The notes beneath the pieces were generated by a model. That model saw only the letters and a program-made list of their open reading frames with translations. It did no database searches and was not told the origin of the DNA. A stretch of 64,000 bases of DNA from contig JQAY01000002.1 of assembly GCA_001436895.1 (NCBI GenBank), positions 1 through 64,000 on the forward strand, given 5' to 3'. Numbering within the stretch: the stretch's first letter is position 1; each line of letters opens with the position of its first letter. Below, piece by piece: positions 17,752 to 26,059 of the stretch. Made by a program: the position numbers and the translations under genes. Source of the DNA: Weissella confusa. Its GTDB lineage: Bacteria > Bacillota > Bacilli > Lactobacillales > Lactobacillaceae.

Positions 17752-18750
17752 TTATTTAACAAATAGCGTGGCAATCGCCAAAATGATTGAAACACCAAGT
17801 ACAAGCGCTGAGATCGCGATGTGCAAACGACGGTGCATGTTCAAGACAGCAATGTATTCACGAATAAAGGCTGGAATACGGTAGTAGAACGGTGTCTTAC
17901 CACCACGGCCTTGCGCTTCGATGCCAAACTCACGGGCTTGCAATCCCGCACGGAAGACGTGGTATTCACTCGTAAAGAACTCGAATGAGGGGTCAACCAC
18001 GCCCGTTTCCTTACTAATCAAATCACGTGAGAAACGCATATTTTCACGCGTCGTGCGACTTTGATCTTCCAAACGCGTTTGATCGGTTGGATAACCAAAC
18101 GTTTCAACCGCGTAATCACGCATGGCTTGTGCTTCGGAAACCTTCTCGTCGCCACCTTGGCCACCTGAGAACACGATAACTGGGTACTTGCCATCCTTTT
18201 CAAAACGACGCTTACCCGCATCGGTTGCGGCTTGAATACGGTTAGCCAACAACTTACCAACCTTGTGGCCATCAATCAAACCAGCGCCCAAGACCACATA
18301 GTAGTCGCTCTCACGCTTGCGCATCACCCAACCGTAAACAATTGCTGATACGAAGAAAATCAAGAAGACCAACATGAAGTAAAGCGTCATCACACGGGCA
18401 GCTGTGAACAACGTATCCAGCCACGCTGGTGCGTTGTTCATGATACCGTCAACAATGTTGAACACAGCCAAAGCCAAGAACACCAATGGCAACAACAAGT
18501 TTGCCAAGGTGTGCGACTCCTTACGCCAAATTTTCCACGAGTAGTAAACCACGCCAAGGTCGATAAAGATTGACGCAATGACGAAAATACCAATAATCAT
18601 CAAGACAATGCCGGCCAACACAAGCAAGCCAGGTCCGCCCAAGAAGCTAGCGGCAAGCATGACCGTAATCAACAAGAAGAACAAGAACACCAATGTCCAC
18701 GTTCCAAGCCACATTGAGCGTGGCTCATTCTTGGTATTACGCCAAATCAT
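17752..18750 (-). CDS. YdcF/SanA-type DUF218 membrane protein
   Basis: A 332-aa protein with four to five predicted membrane helices in residues 15-150, a soluble DUF218 domain (about 160-295) and a final membrane helix near 310-330. The domain core YYVVLGAGLIDG, then FSGGQGGDEKVSEAQAM and EDQSRTTRENMRFS match the YdcF/SanA family, thought to act in envelope or peptidoglycan metabolism, though the biochemical reaction is unsettled. It lies 63 bases downstream of hflX on the same strand and is probably cotranscribed. Confidence 0.85.
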   Translation of the reverse strand: MIWRNTKNEPRSMWLGTWTLVFLFFLLITVMLAASFLGGPGLLVLAGIVLMIIGIFVIASIFIDLGVVYYSWKIWRKESHTLANLLLPLVFLALAVFNIVDGIMNNAPAWLDTLFTAARVMTLYFMLVFLIFFVSAIVYGWVMRKRESDYYVVLGAGLIDGHKVGKLLANRIQAATDAGKRRFEKDGKYPVIVFSGGQGGDEKVSEAQAMRDYAVETFGYPTDQTRLEDQSRTTRENMRFSRDLISKETGVVDPSFEFFTSEYHVFRAGLQAREFGIEAQGRGGKTPFYYRIPAFIREYIAVLNMHRRLHIAISALVLGVSIILAIATLFVK

Positions 18751-18813
18751 ATAACCGGCTAATACGGTAATTAATAATGAAAGTAATGTCAGTGGGACCC
18801 ATTCGTGGGCTCC

Positions 18814-20097
18814 TTAATCAACAATATATTTTGCAAAACGCGCAGCTTGCACTGGCGTCAACGTCACATCCATCATTGTGCCAGCTTCAACATAATCGAT
18901 GCTGTGGACAGATGCTTCTTCATTCAACTCGTTCACCAATTGACCTTGGTCAAACGGAATCAAGACCTTTACTTCTTGGTGATCCGCAAAGATGTGCTCA
19001 CGAATAACGTTGACCAACAAGTCCAATGAGGCATCATCTTGTGCTGACAACGTCAACGTATCACCTTCACGGTCAGGGAATGATAGCCCTTCAATCTTAT
19101 CGGCCTTGTTGTAAATCGTAATCATTGGAATATCACCAACACCGATTTCTTTCAACGTACGAGCAGTGGTTGACATCATTTCCTTGTAGTTTTCATCCGC
19201 ATAGTCGACCACTTGTAGCAACAAGTCAGCTTGCGCAGCTTCAGCCAACGTTGCGCGGAAGGCTGCCACCAAACCGTGAGGCAACTTTGACACGAATCCA
19301 ACCGTATCAGACAACAAGAAGCTTTGGTTATCAGGCAAGTTCAACTTGCGCACTGATGTCTCCAACGTCGCAAACAACATGTCGGCTTGGAAAACGGTCT
19401 TCTCTTGGTTCTCACCAAATTGACGCACCAAACCGTTCATGAACGTTGACTTACCAGCGTTGGTATACCCAACCAAAGCCACGTTCTTGATGCTTTGCTT
19501 ATCACGACGGGCGCGACGTGTTTGATCGTCGGCTTCAACGTCCTTCAATTCAGCACGCAACAATGAAATTTGGTGCTCGATGTGACGACGGTTCATTTCC
19601 AACTTCGTTTCACCAGCACCACGGCTAGTAAAGCTACCACCGCCACCACCAGTTTGCTGGTCAAGACGCACGTTCATTGACGTACGCAAACGTGGGAGTT
19701 GGTATTGCAATTGCGCAATGGCAACTTGCAACTTCGCCACACGCGTCTTAGCACGTGATGCGAAGATGTCCAAAATCAGCGCCGTACGATCCATGATGCC
19801 GGCACCCGTACCTGATTCCAAGTTACGGATTTGTGAGGGTGACAACTCATCGTTCGTCACAACCATGTCGGCTTCGTAGTATTCAACGGCTTCCTTTAGT
19901 TCTTCAACCTTACCCTTACCAAAGTACGTGGCCGCGTTCGGACGTTCCAACTTTTGGGTCACCGTCCCAACCACTTCCATGTAGTTCGCTTCGGCCAAGT
20001 TGGCCAATTCGATCATTTCGTAATCGAATTCAGCATTTTGCTTATCTAGCCCCGCAAGAACGACCTTGCGGATTGGATGCAAATCATTTTCTATCAT
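18814..20097 (-). CDS. hflX: GTPase HflX (ribosome-associated)
   Basis: A 427-aa GTPase. The N-terminal domain includes the family segment ATYFGKGKVEELKE and the glycine-rich linker GGGGGSFTSRGAGETKLE. The G domain follows with G1 GYTNAGKST, G3 DTVGF and G4 NKAD. HflX splits or rescues stalled 70S ribosomes under heat and antibiotic stress. Start ATG at 20,097. It lies 12 bases downstream of the phosphatase-like gene, suggesting an operon. Confidence 0.95.
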   Translation of the reverse strand: MIENDLHPIRKVVLAGLDKQNAEFDYEMIELANLAEANYMEVVGTVTQKLERPNAATYFGKGKVEELKEAVEYYEADMVVTNDELSPSQIRNLESGTGAGIMDRTALILDIFASRAKTRVAKLQVAIAQLQYQLPRLRTSMNVRLDQQTGGGGGSFTSRGAGETKLEMNRRHIEHQISLLRAELKDVEADDQTRRARRDKQSIKNVALVGYTNAGKSTFMNGLVRQFGENQEKTVFQADMLFATLETSVRKLNLPDNQSFLLSDTVGFVSKLPHGLVAAFRATLAEAAQADLLLQVVDYADENYKEMMSTTARTLKEIGVGDIPMITIYNKADKIEGLSFPDREGDTLTLSAQDDASLDLLVNVIREHIFADHQEVKVLIPFDQGQLVNELNEEASVHSIDYVEAGTMMDVTLTPVQAARFAKYIVD

Positions 20098-20109
20098 AAA
20101 TTATCTTTC

Positions 20110-20781
20110 CTACCAATTAGTTGTCGTATCGTTGTACGCCTTCAACTTCATGTCGTCATCTGAGACTTCCCAAACTGAAATTGAACCATTCAATGGCTTT
20201 TCCTTAGCCGTCTCGTGTGAGTCGTACTTATAAACCAAGTTTCGAATCATTGTTCCATGGGCAACGACCAAAACGTTTTGCCCATTACGTGTGTTTTGAC
20301 GCAAAATGTCCAAGCCGTTCTCAGCGCGGGCCCAGAACGTGGCCGCATCCTCGGCATCATGCGTTGGATCAGCTTCCTTGAACGCATCCATCACTTCGTC
20401 TTGCGTCAATTGTGACATCAAATCACCGTATGACGTGATGTTTTCCAAACCAATAATACCCGCAATTTGCTCGGCACTTGATGCACTAGGAAGTCCTTCG
20501 AAGAACCCGAAGAATTGCTCACGGAATTGTTGCAATTGCTCAGGCGTCTTCAAATCACCACTTTGCGTGTTACGCCCCAAAATAAATTCAGCTGTATGAA
20601 TAGCACGTTGCAAGTCAGATGAGTAAGCCGCATCAAAGCGCACGTTGCTCAAACGCTCACCGGCCGCAAACCCGTCTGAAATACCCTTATCAGTCAAAGG
20701 TGCGTTTCCCCACCCTTGCATACGTTGATATTTATTAAAGTAAGTTTCCCCGTGACGTACTAGATACAAATTAAATGACAT
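20110..20781 (-). CDS. Histidine phosphatase / phosphoglycerate mutase family protein
   Basis: A 223-aa cytosolic enzyme of the histidine phosphatase superfamily. The phosphorylated histidine lies in LVRHGETYFNKYQRMQGWGN (residues 8-27), with conserved Arg and Glu downstream and a second His in VVAHGTMIRNL near residue 175. The family includes cofactor-dependent phosphoglycerate mutases and broad phosphatases; the sequence alone does not fix the substrate. The start follows an AGAAAGAGG site. First gene of a probable operon with hflX and the DUF218 gene. Confidence 0.88.
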   Translation of the reverse strand: MSFNLYLVRHGETYFNKYQRMQGWGNAPLTDKGISDGFAAGERLSNVRFDAAYSSDLQRAIHTAEFILGRNTQSGDLKTPEQLQQFREQFFGFFEGLPSASSAEQIAGIIGLENITSYGDLMSQLTQDEVMDAFKEADPTHDAEDAATFWARAENGLDILRQNTRNGQNVLVVAHGTMIRNLVYKYDSHETAKEKPLNGSISVWEVSDDDMKLKAYNDTTTNW

Positions 20782-20923
20782 TGTTAACCTCTTTCTGGTT
20801 GTGCTTGTCCCCGATAATCAAGCATCAACAGCCTTCTAATTGTTACTATTGTACCATTTTTGTTACAGTCACCGCAGGCATCAAGGAATTACTAATAATT
20901 TGAAATTAGTTTACGAAAAAGTG

Positions 20924-20952
20924 TTGACTTTAGTGTGGGTTATCTGTATAGT
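20924..20952 (+). promoter_or_regulatory. Strong promoter of the tRNA-Glu array
   Basis: TTGACT (20924-20929), 17-base spacer, TATAGT (20947-20952), about 35 bases before the first tRNA. No other promoter is repeated inside the array, so all six copies probably come from this one transcript. Confidence 0.75.
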
Positions 20953-20987
20953 TATGTATTGTTGTTAAGACAACAGATGATAATTTT

Positions 20988-21059
20988 GGCCCAATGGTCA
21001 AGTGGTTAAGACGTCGCGTTCTCAGCGCGGAATCCAGGGTTCGATTCCCTGTTGGGCTA
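20988..21059 (+). tRNA. tRNA-Glu(CUC), copy 1
   Basis: A 72-nt cloverleaf. Acceptor GGCCCAA/TTGGGCT (first pair G-U), D-arm GTC...GAC, anticodon stem TCGCG/CGCGG with loop TTCTCAG giving anticodon CTC, T-stem CAGGG/CCCTG with loop TTCGATT, discriminator A. The 3' CCA is not encoded. The body closely resembles Bacillus-type tRNA-Glu, but the anticodon is CUC (reads GAG) instead of the usual UUC. Confidence 0.93.
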
Positions 21060-21090
21060 TTAAGCTCAGGCTTGCTAAATTTATCATCAT

Positions 21091-21162
21091 GGCCCAATGG
21101 TCAAGTGGTTAAGACGTCGCGTTCTCAGCGCGGAATCCAGGGTTCGATTCCCTGTTGGGCTA
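21091..21162 (+). tRNA. tRNA-Glu(CUC), copy 2
   Basis: Identical to copy 1, separated from it by a 31-base spacer that is itself repeated exactly (103-bp period). Confidence 0.93.
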
Positions 21163-21193
21163 TTAAGCTCAGGCTTGCTAAATTTATCATCAT

Positions 21194-21265
21194 GGCCCAA
21201 TGGTCAAGTGGTTAAGACGTCGCGTTCTCAGCGCGGAATCCAGGGTTCGATTCCCTGTTGGGCTA
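21194..21265 (+). tRNA. tRNA-Glu(CUC), copy 3
   Basis: Identical to copy 1 with the same 31-base spacer on both sides. Confidence 0.93.
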
Positions 21266-21296
21266 TTAAGCTCAGGCTTGCTAAATTTATCATCAT

Positions 21297-21368
21297 GGCC
21301 CAATGGTCAAGTGGTTAAGACGTCGCGTTCTCAGCGCGGAATCCAGGGTTCGATTCCCTGTTGGGCTA
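21297..21368 (+). tRNA. tRNA-Glu(CUC), copy 4
   Basis: Identical to copy 1 with the same 31-base spacer on both sides. Confidence 0.93.
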
Positions 21369-21399
21369 TTAAGCTCAGGCTTGCTAAATTTATCATCAT

Positions 21400-21471
21400 G
21401 GCCCAATGGTCAAGTGGTTAAGACGTCGCGTTCTCAGCGCGGAATCCAGGGTTCGATTCCCTGTTGGGCTA
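21400..21471 (+). tRNA. tRNA-Glu(CUC), copy 5
   Basis: Identical to copy 1 with the same 31-base spacer on both sides. Confidence 0.93.
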
Positions 21472-21502
21472 TTAAGCTCAGGCTTGCTAAATTTATCATC
21501 AT

Positions 21503-21574
21503 GGCCCAATGGTCAAGTGGTTAAGACGTCGCGTTCTCAGCGCGGAATCCAGGGTTCGATTCCCTGTTGGGCTA
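21503..21574 (+). tRNA. tRNA-Glu(CUC), copy 6
   Basis: Identical to copy 1. It is the last of the array and is followed by unique sequence and a terminator. Confidence 0.93.
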
Positions 21575-21584
21575 TCACTTAAGG

Positions 21585-21616
21585 CACGGAAGTCGTTTGA
21601 CTTCCGTGTTTTTTTA
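21585..21616 (+). terminator. Terminator of the tRNA array
   Basis: CACGGAAGTC (21585-21594) pairs with GACTTCCGTG (21599-21608), followed by a run of T residues. It lies 10 bases after tRNA copy 6. Confidence 0.88.
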
Positions 21617-21632
21617 TTTTCTTGTAACAAAT

Positions 21633-21664
21633 AAAGCGGCGACCAGATAACTGATCGCCGCTTT
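21633..21664. terminator. Terminator between the tRNA array and the ABC permease
   Basis: AAAGCGGCGA (21633-21642) and TCGCCGCTTT (21655-21664) form a 10-bp stem. It ends the minus-strand ABC operon; the T-run is better on the plus strand, so it may act both ways. Confidence 0.7.
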
Positions 21665-21677
21665 TTTCAACGCTATT

Positions 21678-22412
21678 TTAGACTTCACGACGCTTAAACA
21701 GCATCAACGCAATGCCATAAAGCACACCGCTGTAAACGATTGTGATCAAGCCAACTAGCCAGCCACTCATCTGATACTCAGCCATCACATCAGGCAACCC
21801 CGCCAGCGCGCTCACGTAAAAGGCACCCAGCGGTGAATAATCCAGTGGCAAAATACCGTGTCCAACGATTACCGCACCAATCACTTCCAACATCAAAATC
21901 ATCAAGATGCCGATAACTACGACTAACAAGTCATTTCGAATCAAGTTAGCAATCACAAGCATCACACTGACAAATAGAATCGAACTGATGACGCTACCAA
22001 ATAAGTAACCCGCATAGCTACCTAAATCGATTAACCACGTCTGACCGAATAATAATGAGACGATTACCATCGTGACAAACAACGTGGCTTGCAACAGCAC
22101 AAACGCGACTGCAACTGTCACCAGCTTCGCAACGAAGATTTGTCGGCGCGTAAAGCGTTGCGCAAACAACATATTCATCGTGCCAAACGTGAATTCAGAC
22201 GTGATCACGCGACCAGCAATGCCAAGTAACATCAAATCAGTCACTAGCGCCAATGTTCCTGTGAATTCTTGATTAACTAGGGTTTTTACCGTTTCGGAAT
22301 GACCAATTGCATTTGCAAGCGCCAATAATAACCCCAGAACAACTATCGTCAGTGGCATCACCCAAGTTGATGTCTTTTTGAAAAGCTTCTGCAATTCCAA
22401 CCTAATCAACAT
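21678..22412 (-). CDS. ABC-2 type transporter permease
   Basis: A 244-aa membrane protein with about six hydrophobic helices. The start at 22,412 (MLIRLELQKLFKKTSTWV) is preferred over the upstream one at 22,442 because AAGGAG lies six bases before it. It overlaps the last 11 bases of the ATPase gene, so the two are translationally coupled. The N-terminal L-x-K-L-x-K-x-x-T pattern, single early helix and FTFGTMN motif are typical of ABC-2 permeases in bacitracin/lantibiotic-type exporters. Substrate unknown. Confidence 0.85.
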   Translation of the reverse strand: MLIRLELQKLFKKTSTWVMPLTIVVLGLLLALANAIGHSETVKTLVNQEFTGTLALVTDLMLLGIAGRVITSEFTFGTMNMLFAQRFTRRQIFVAKLVTVAVAFVLLQATLFVTMVIVSLLFGQTWLIDLGSYAGYLFGSVISSILFVSVMLVIANLIRNDLLVVVIGILMILMLEVIGAVIVGHGILPLDYSPLGAFYVSALAGLPDVMAEYQMSGWLVGLITIVYSGVLYGIALMLFKRREV

Positions 22413-23148
22413 CGCCAACTCCTTGTTGTTTGCGACGCGCAATCACATCCGCAAACATTTCTTCTAAGTCCGGATCCACCTTACCGTCCGCAGCGGTCAG
22501 AATTTCATCACGCGAAATGATTTCACCACGATCGATAAAGATATAATCATCAACTAGGCCTTCCAAATCACGGACGGTGTGTGAAGAAATCAAAATTGTT
22601 TTGCCAGCATCGCGCCAGTCACGCAACACTGCCTTAACTGCTTCAGCGCTAACCGGATCCATCCCATTCAATGGTTCATCAAGCAACAAGAGGTCAGGAT
22701 TATTAACCATCGCCAATGCCACCCCAACGCGTTGTTTCATTCCCCACGAATAGGTCTTCACTTTTTTATTAATAAATTCAATCAAGCCAAGTTGCGTCAC
22801 AATCTCGGTAATTTTATTATCGGATATACCAGCGACTTCCGCATACAACTTCAAGTTATCCCAACCTGTCATGTACGCATACAGACCCGGATTTTCAATC
22901 AATGCCCCAACCTTGGCCAGCACATGTCGGTGTTGCATCGTGACCGTTTCGCCTGCCACCTTAACCTCACCAACATCTGGTGCCGTCACGCCAGTAATTA
23001 CCTTCATTGTCGTTGACTTACCAGCGCCATTTGGGCCGACCAGCCCAATAATTGCGCCACGTGCGACTGAAAACGATACATCACGCAAAGCCCGCACACG
23101 ACCGAATGACTTATTAATATTCGAAACCTGTAAAATCGGCGTTTCCAT
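22402..23148 (-). CDS. ABC transporter ATP-binding protein
   Basis: A 248-aa ATPase with Walker A GPNGAGKST, signature YSWGMKQRVG (a common variant in this subfamily), Walker B LLLLDEPLNGMD and switch His in SSHTV. It belongs to the bacitracin/lantibiotic resistance type (CcmA/BcrA-like) and pairs with the ABC-2 permease encoded downstream with overlapping frames. GGAGGAG ribosome binding site before METPILQ. Likely role: peptide antibiotic self-protection or export. No two-component genes are adjacent. Confidence 0.9.
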   Translation of the reverse strand: METPILQVSNINKSFGRVRALRDVSFSVARGAIIGLVGPNGAGKSTTMKVITGVTAPDVGEVKVAGETVTMQHRHVLAKVGALIENPGLYAYMTGWDNLKLYAEVAGISDNKITEIVTQLGLIEFINKKVKTYSWGMKQRVGVALAMVNNPDLLLLDEPLNGMDPVSAEAVKAVLRDWRDAGKTILISSHTVRDLEGLVDDYIFIDRGEIISRDEILTAADGKVDPDLEEMFADVIARRKQQGVGDVD

Positions 23149-23301
23149 AATGCATCTCCTCCCATCCGCAACTATTAATCATACAACTCAACTAGACCCC
23201 TTGCAAAGAAATTGTCACATTCCGGTCAAATATGTAATCTGACAGGTACCCCATTTTTCGATACAATGGAATCAAACAGAAAAGAAGGATAGGTGTCTGA
23301 A

Positions 23302-24132
23302 ATGAAGTTCATCTCATGGAATATCGATAGCGTCAACGCGGCCGTTGAACACAAATCAGCCCGTGGCGAAATGACTTGGCAAGTTTTGCAAGATATCGCG
23401 GCTGAGCAACCGGACGTACTTGCAATCCAAGAAACAAAGTTGAAGCCAACTGGTTTAACAAAGAAGCAGGCGGCTGCGCTGGATGAACTTTTCCCAGGCT
23501 ACCACCGCTATCTTCGTATGAGCACTGGTCGCTCAGGTTACTCTGGTACCATGATGCTCTCAAAGACTGAACCAATCGCCGTTGAAATGCCCGAAATCGG
23601 CGCTCCTGGCGACATGGATATCGAAGGACGTATTATTACCCTCGAATTCCCAAACGTTTACGTATCAACGGTTTATACGCCAAATTCAGGTAGTGAATTG
23701 GCTCGCCTAGATGAGCGTCAAGCCTGGGATGATGCCTACCGCGCATACGTGTCTGGTTTGGATGCCAAGAAGCCCGTTATCTTCTCTGGTGACTTCAACG
23801 TCGCCCACCAAGAAATCGACTTGAAGAACCCAAAGACGAACCACAAGAGCGCCGGCTTTACTGATGAAGAGCGTACAAAGTTCAGCGCTTTGTTGGACGC
23901 CGGCTTTACCGATGTCTTCCGTCACTTAAACCCTGACCTAGCCGGCGTTTATACCTGGTGGGCACAAATTTCTAAGACATCAAAGATTAACAATTCTGGT
24001 TGGCGTATCGATTACTACCTCACGTCAACGCGTTTGGACGATCAATTGGCTAACTTCAGCGTCATCGACACTGGCGCTCGCCAAGACCACGCCCCAATCA
24101 AGTTGGAAATGACCGACGATTTTGAGTTATAG
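23302..24132 (+). CDS. exoA: Exodeoxyribonuclease III / AP endonuclease
   Basis: A 276-aa Mg-dependent nuclease of base excision repair. Motifs: MKFISWNIDS (Asn of the first motif), IQETK (metal-binding Glu), FSGDFNVAHQEIDL (Asp/Asn pair), WRIDYYL and QDHAPI (catalytic His). The start at 23,302 is chosen because the family begins MKFISWN; a GTG at 23,293 is also in frame. GAAGGATAGG lies upstream. It is one of the few plus-strand genes, transcribed alone between divergent and convergent neighbours. Confidence 0.93.
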   Translation: MKFISWNIDSVNAAVEHKSARGEMTWQVLQDIAAEQPDVLAIQETKLKPTGLTKKQAAALDELFPGYHRYLRMSTGRSGYSGTMMLSKTEPIAVEMPEIGAPGDMDIEGRIITLEFPNVYVSTVYTPNSGSELARLDERQAWDDAYRAYVSGLDAKKPVIFSGDFNVAHQEIDLKNPKTNHKSAGFTDEERTKFSALLDAGFTDVFRHLNPDLAGVYTWWAQISKTSKINNSGWRIDYYLTSTRLDDQLANFSVIDTGARQDHAPIKLEMTDDFEL

Positions 24133-24135
24133 ACA

Positions 24136-24176
24136 AATAACGCACCTGAAAAAATAAATTTCAGGTGCGTTATTTT
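24136..24176. terminator. Bidirectional terminator between exoA and the MucBP gene
   Basis: AATAACGCACCTGAAA and TTTCAGGTGCGTTATT form a 16-bp stem between two convergent stop codons, with A- and T-rich flanks on both sides. Confidence 0.88.
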
Positions 24177-25382
24177 TTACTCATTATCAATCAACGTTGG
24201 CGTTAGCACTTCAACGTATCCACGTAATGTGCCATCTGGATTTGCATAAATCGAGAATCCGACCTCAATCGGTCCAGCTGAATGATGCGTTTGCGCCGTC
24301 ATCAAACCAATCTTGTGTGAGGCCCCTTGTTGGGCTTCGGTCGTATCATCGTACCCAGCCGGTTGGCCGTCATCACCAAACTGCTTCACCAAATCGGCCG
24401 CTAACAACTGTAACTGTTTTTCGCTCGTCAAATCCGCCAGCGTCCAAACATTACTTGATGACCCCGGCACATTACCAAAGGTCAAATTATCCTTCTGATC
24501 AACACTGCTTCCGTAATCAACGTCCGTAATGTGCTGAATCGTCGAACCGTCACCATTCGTCTCCTCAGATCCTTGGCTGTAGTACTTCAACTTGCCATCA
24601 GCCATCTTAAACGTTGGCAACGTCTGGAACAGGTTATTGAAATTACCGTGTGGATCTGTCGCAAAATCATTCTGATTCTGCAACGCCCAACGACTTTCTT
24701 GCTTCGCCAAATTCAACGCCACTGAAGACGCCGCAACCGGACTAACATCGTAATGCGCACGATAGCTATTCAATGCATCAAGCGCATAATCTTGTAGTGA
24801 ATCCAATGTCCGGTCAGTCAACACTTGTCCCGGTTGATTACTTGCTAAATCAGCTTGCTCGCTATGAAATGAAGATGACCCCGGTGCACGATCCAACTTG
24901 TACGTAATCGTCTGTGACTTCTTCACTGTCAACGTATCACCACGCGACATCCGATAACCGTCTTGTGAAAATGACGGAATAATCAACTTTGCCCCGTAGG
25001 TTGCATCATAAGTTTTCGTTGCCACGACGTCATTGTTATCTGCGTCCACATAACGCAACGTGACTGAATATGTTTCAGGGACATATTTAAATGTAATTAA
25101 CGTATGACTTTTGATGGTCTGCGTAATTGATTCAGGCGTTGAATAACCTGGAATATCAATCGGCACCAACGTTTGTTGCTCACCAGGACGAATACTTGCA
25201 TTACCCTGCGGTGCAATTTCCTTCCCGGTACGCACATCGACATACTTAATCACGACACCACTTTGACTGATGCCGCTGGTAAAGCCGCTTACGATTCCGT
25301 CGCCACCATCAACGGCGAGTCCCCCCAACGCCAATGATAGTCCGACCAATCCGGCCACTTGCCACTTTTTCAAATCCTTCAC
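24177..25382 (-). CDS. Secreted MucBP-type surface protein with CAP-like C-terminal domain
   Basis: A 401-aa protein starting with GTG. The N-terminus has a signal-like hydrophobic stretch (VAGLVGLSLALGGLAV). Two MucBP-like repeats follow (about 43-100 and 103-170): VVIKYVDVRTGKEIAP and VTLRYVDADNNDVVA, each ending in a beta-rich tract. The C-terminal part (about 190-401) resembles CAP/SCP or surface-exclusion proteins (LDALNSYRAHYDVSPVAASS...LNLAKQES). There is no LPXTG motif or C-terminal helix, so it is probably secreted or loosely wall-bound. Possible roles are mucus binding or cell-surface interaction. The ribosome binding site is weak (AGAGAG). Adjacent genes give no operon context. Confidence 0.7.
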   Translation of the reverse strand: MKDLKKWQVAGLVGLSLALGGLAVDGGDGIVSGFTSGISQSGVVIKYVDVRTGKEIAPQGNASIRPGEQQTLVPIDIPGYSTPESITQTIKSHTLITFKYVPETYSVTLRYVDADNNDVVATKTYDATYGAKLIIPSFSQDGYRMSRGDTLTVKKSQTITYKLDRAPGSSSFHSEQADLASNQPGQVLTDRTLDSLQDYALDALNSYRAHYDVSPVAASSVALNLAKQESRWALQNQNDFATDPHGNFNNLFQTLPTFKMADGKLKYYSQGSEETNGDGSTIQHITDVDYGSSVDQKDNLTFGNVPGSSSNVWTLADLTSEKQLQLLAADLVKQFGDDGQPAGYDDTTEAQQGASHKIGLMTAQTHHSAGPIEVGFSIYANPDGTLRGYVEVLTPTLIDNE

Positions 25383-25461
25383 CTATACTCTCTTGGGTGT
25401 GGGTTTGCCACTGTTTTTCGTTAACGCAAAGTATACAGATTAGCGTTAAGCCTCTGCAACA

Positions 25462-25492
25462 AAAATGCCCCGGAATTTTCGTCCGAGGCATT
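25462..25492 (-). terminator. Terminator of the 49-aa gene
   Basis: AAAATGCCCCGGA (25462-25474) pairs with TCCGAGGCATT (25482-25492), with a minus-strand TTTTTG tail. It lies just past the stop of the small gene. Confidence 0.75.
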
Positions 25493-25497
25493 GCTTA

Positions 25498-25647
25498 TTA
25501 TCGCCAACCATAACTACCGAAGTCGGTAATTAAATCAGAATATGGTCCAAAGCAAGTTTCTTCATAGCCCTTAAAAGGCTTCTCTGGCACATCTTTCCCC
25601 AAAGACTTCTTTGTTTGCGTGACCGCAATTCTTTCTTCACGTTGCAT
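25498..25647 (-). CDS. 49-aa conserved-looking small protein
   Basis: A start at 25,645-25,647 with an excellent AGGAGGGG ribosome binding site leads to a 49-aa frame (MQREERIAVTQTKKSLGKDV..., ending DLITDFGSYGWR) followed at once by a terminator. The protein is hydrophilic, has one Cys (ETCFGPYSD) and no membrane helix. Its perfect translation signals and own terminator argue that it is real. I do not recognise the family. It lies in otherwise non-coding DNA between the MucBP gene and the large inverted repeat. Confidence 0.65.
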   Translation of the reverse strand: MQREERIAVTQTKKSLGKDVPEKPFKGYEETCFGPYSDLITDFGSYGWR

Positions 25648-25751
25648 CGCCAAGCCCCTCCTTTTCGACACCTCTATTTTATCAAATCCTGTGATTGATT
25701 GTTTGTTGGAACCTTTTTTTGCGGTGGATGATTATCTCGGACAGAATAAAA

Positions 25752-25965
25752 CATCTCGGCTGCCGGCATGAAAGTGTGGGGCTATCGGAGCGTTCAAATT
25801 GGGGCAACATGCCGCATGGCCGGCGCTATTCAGAAAAGCCCATTCAGGACTAGAAGGATTAGGGGGAATTATTTGCCCCGCTGAATGGCGTCCGCGCCAT
25901 TCGGTTGCCCCAATTTGAACTTTGCCGGAGATAGCCCCGCGCTTTCATGCCTCGGCGCGATAGCG
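25752..25965. repeat. Large imperfect inverted repeat (~190 bp), MITE or structured RNA
   Basis: The outer arms at 25765-25808 and 25904-25951 are near-perfect inverted copies: GGCATGAAAG...GGGGCTATC and TTCAAATTGGGGCAAC on the left, with the reverse complement on the right (a few extra bases in the right arm). An inner pair adds ATGGCCGGCGCTATTCAG (25816-25833) against CTGAATGGCGTCCGCGCCAT (25881-25900). The loop is about 45 bases. No ORF of note is inside. It could be a miniature inverted-repeat element or a long hairpin RNA. Confidence 0.7.
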
Positions 25966-25991
25966 ACGACACTAACAACCACCTAAATAAA

Positions 25992-26027
25992 AGCACCCAC
26001 AAACCATGGCTGTAGTTTGTGGGTGCT
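25992..26027 (-). terminator. Terminator of adhE
   Basis: AGCACCCACAAAC (25992-26004) and GTTTGTGGGTGCT (26015-26027) form a 13-bp stem followed on the minus strand by TTTTATTT. It lies 33 bases past the adhE stop. Confidence 0.88.
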
Positions 26028-26059
26028 ATAGATATTGAGTTGTGAGGCGTTAACCTAGA

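Noticed and set aside
20994-21524. Four overlapping 73-aa open frames that repeat exactly every 103 bp
   Set aside because: They are translations of the tRNA genes and their spacers; there is no ribosome binding site and the tRNA cloverleaf explains every base.
20988-21574. 103-bp period resembling a CRISPR or satellite repeat array
   Set aside because: Repeat and spacer are both invariant and the unit folds as tRNA-Glu; CRISPR spacers would differ.
24177-25382. Sortase-anchored protein call for the MucBP gene
   Set aside because: The C-terminus (TPTLIDNE) has neither LPXTG-like motif nor membrane helix.
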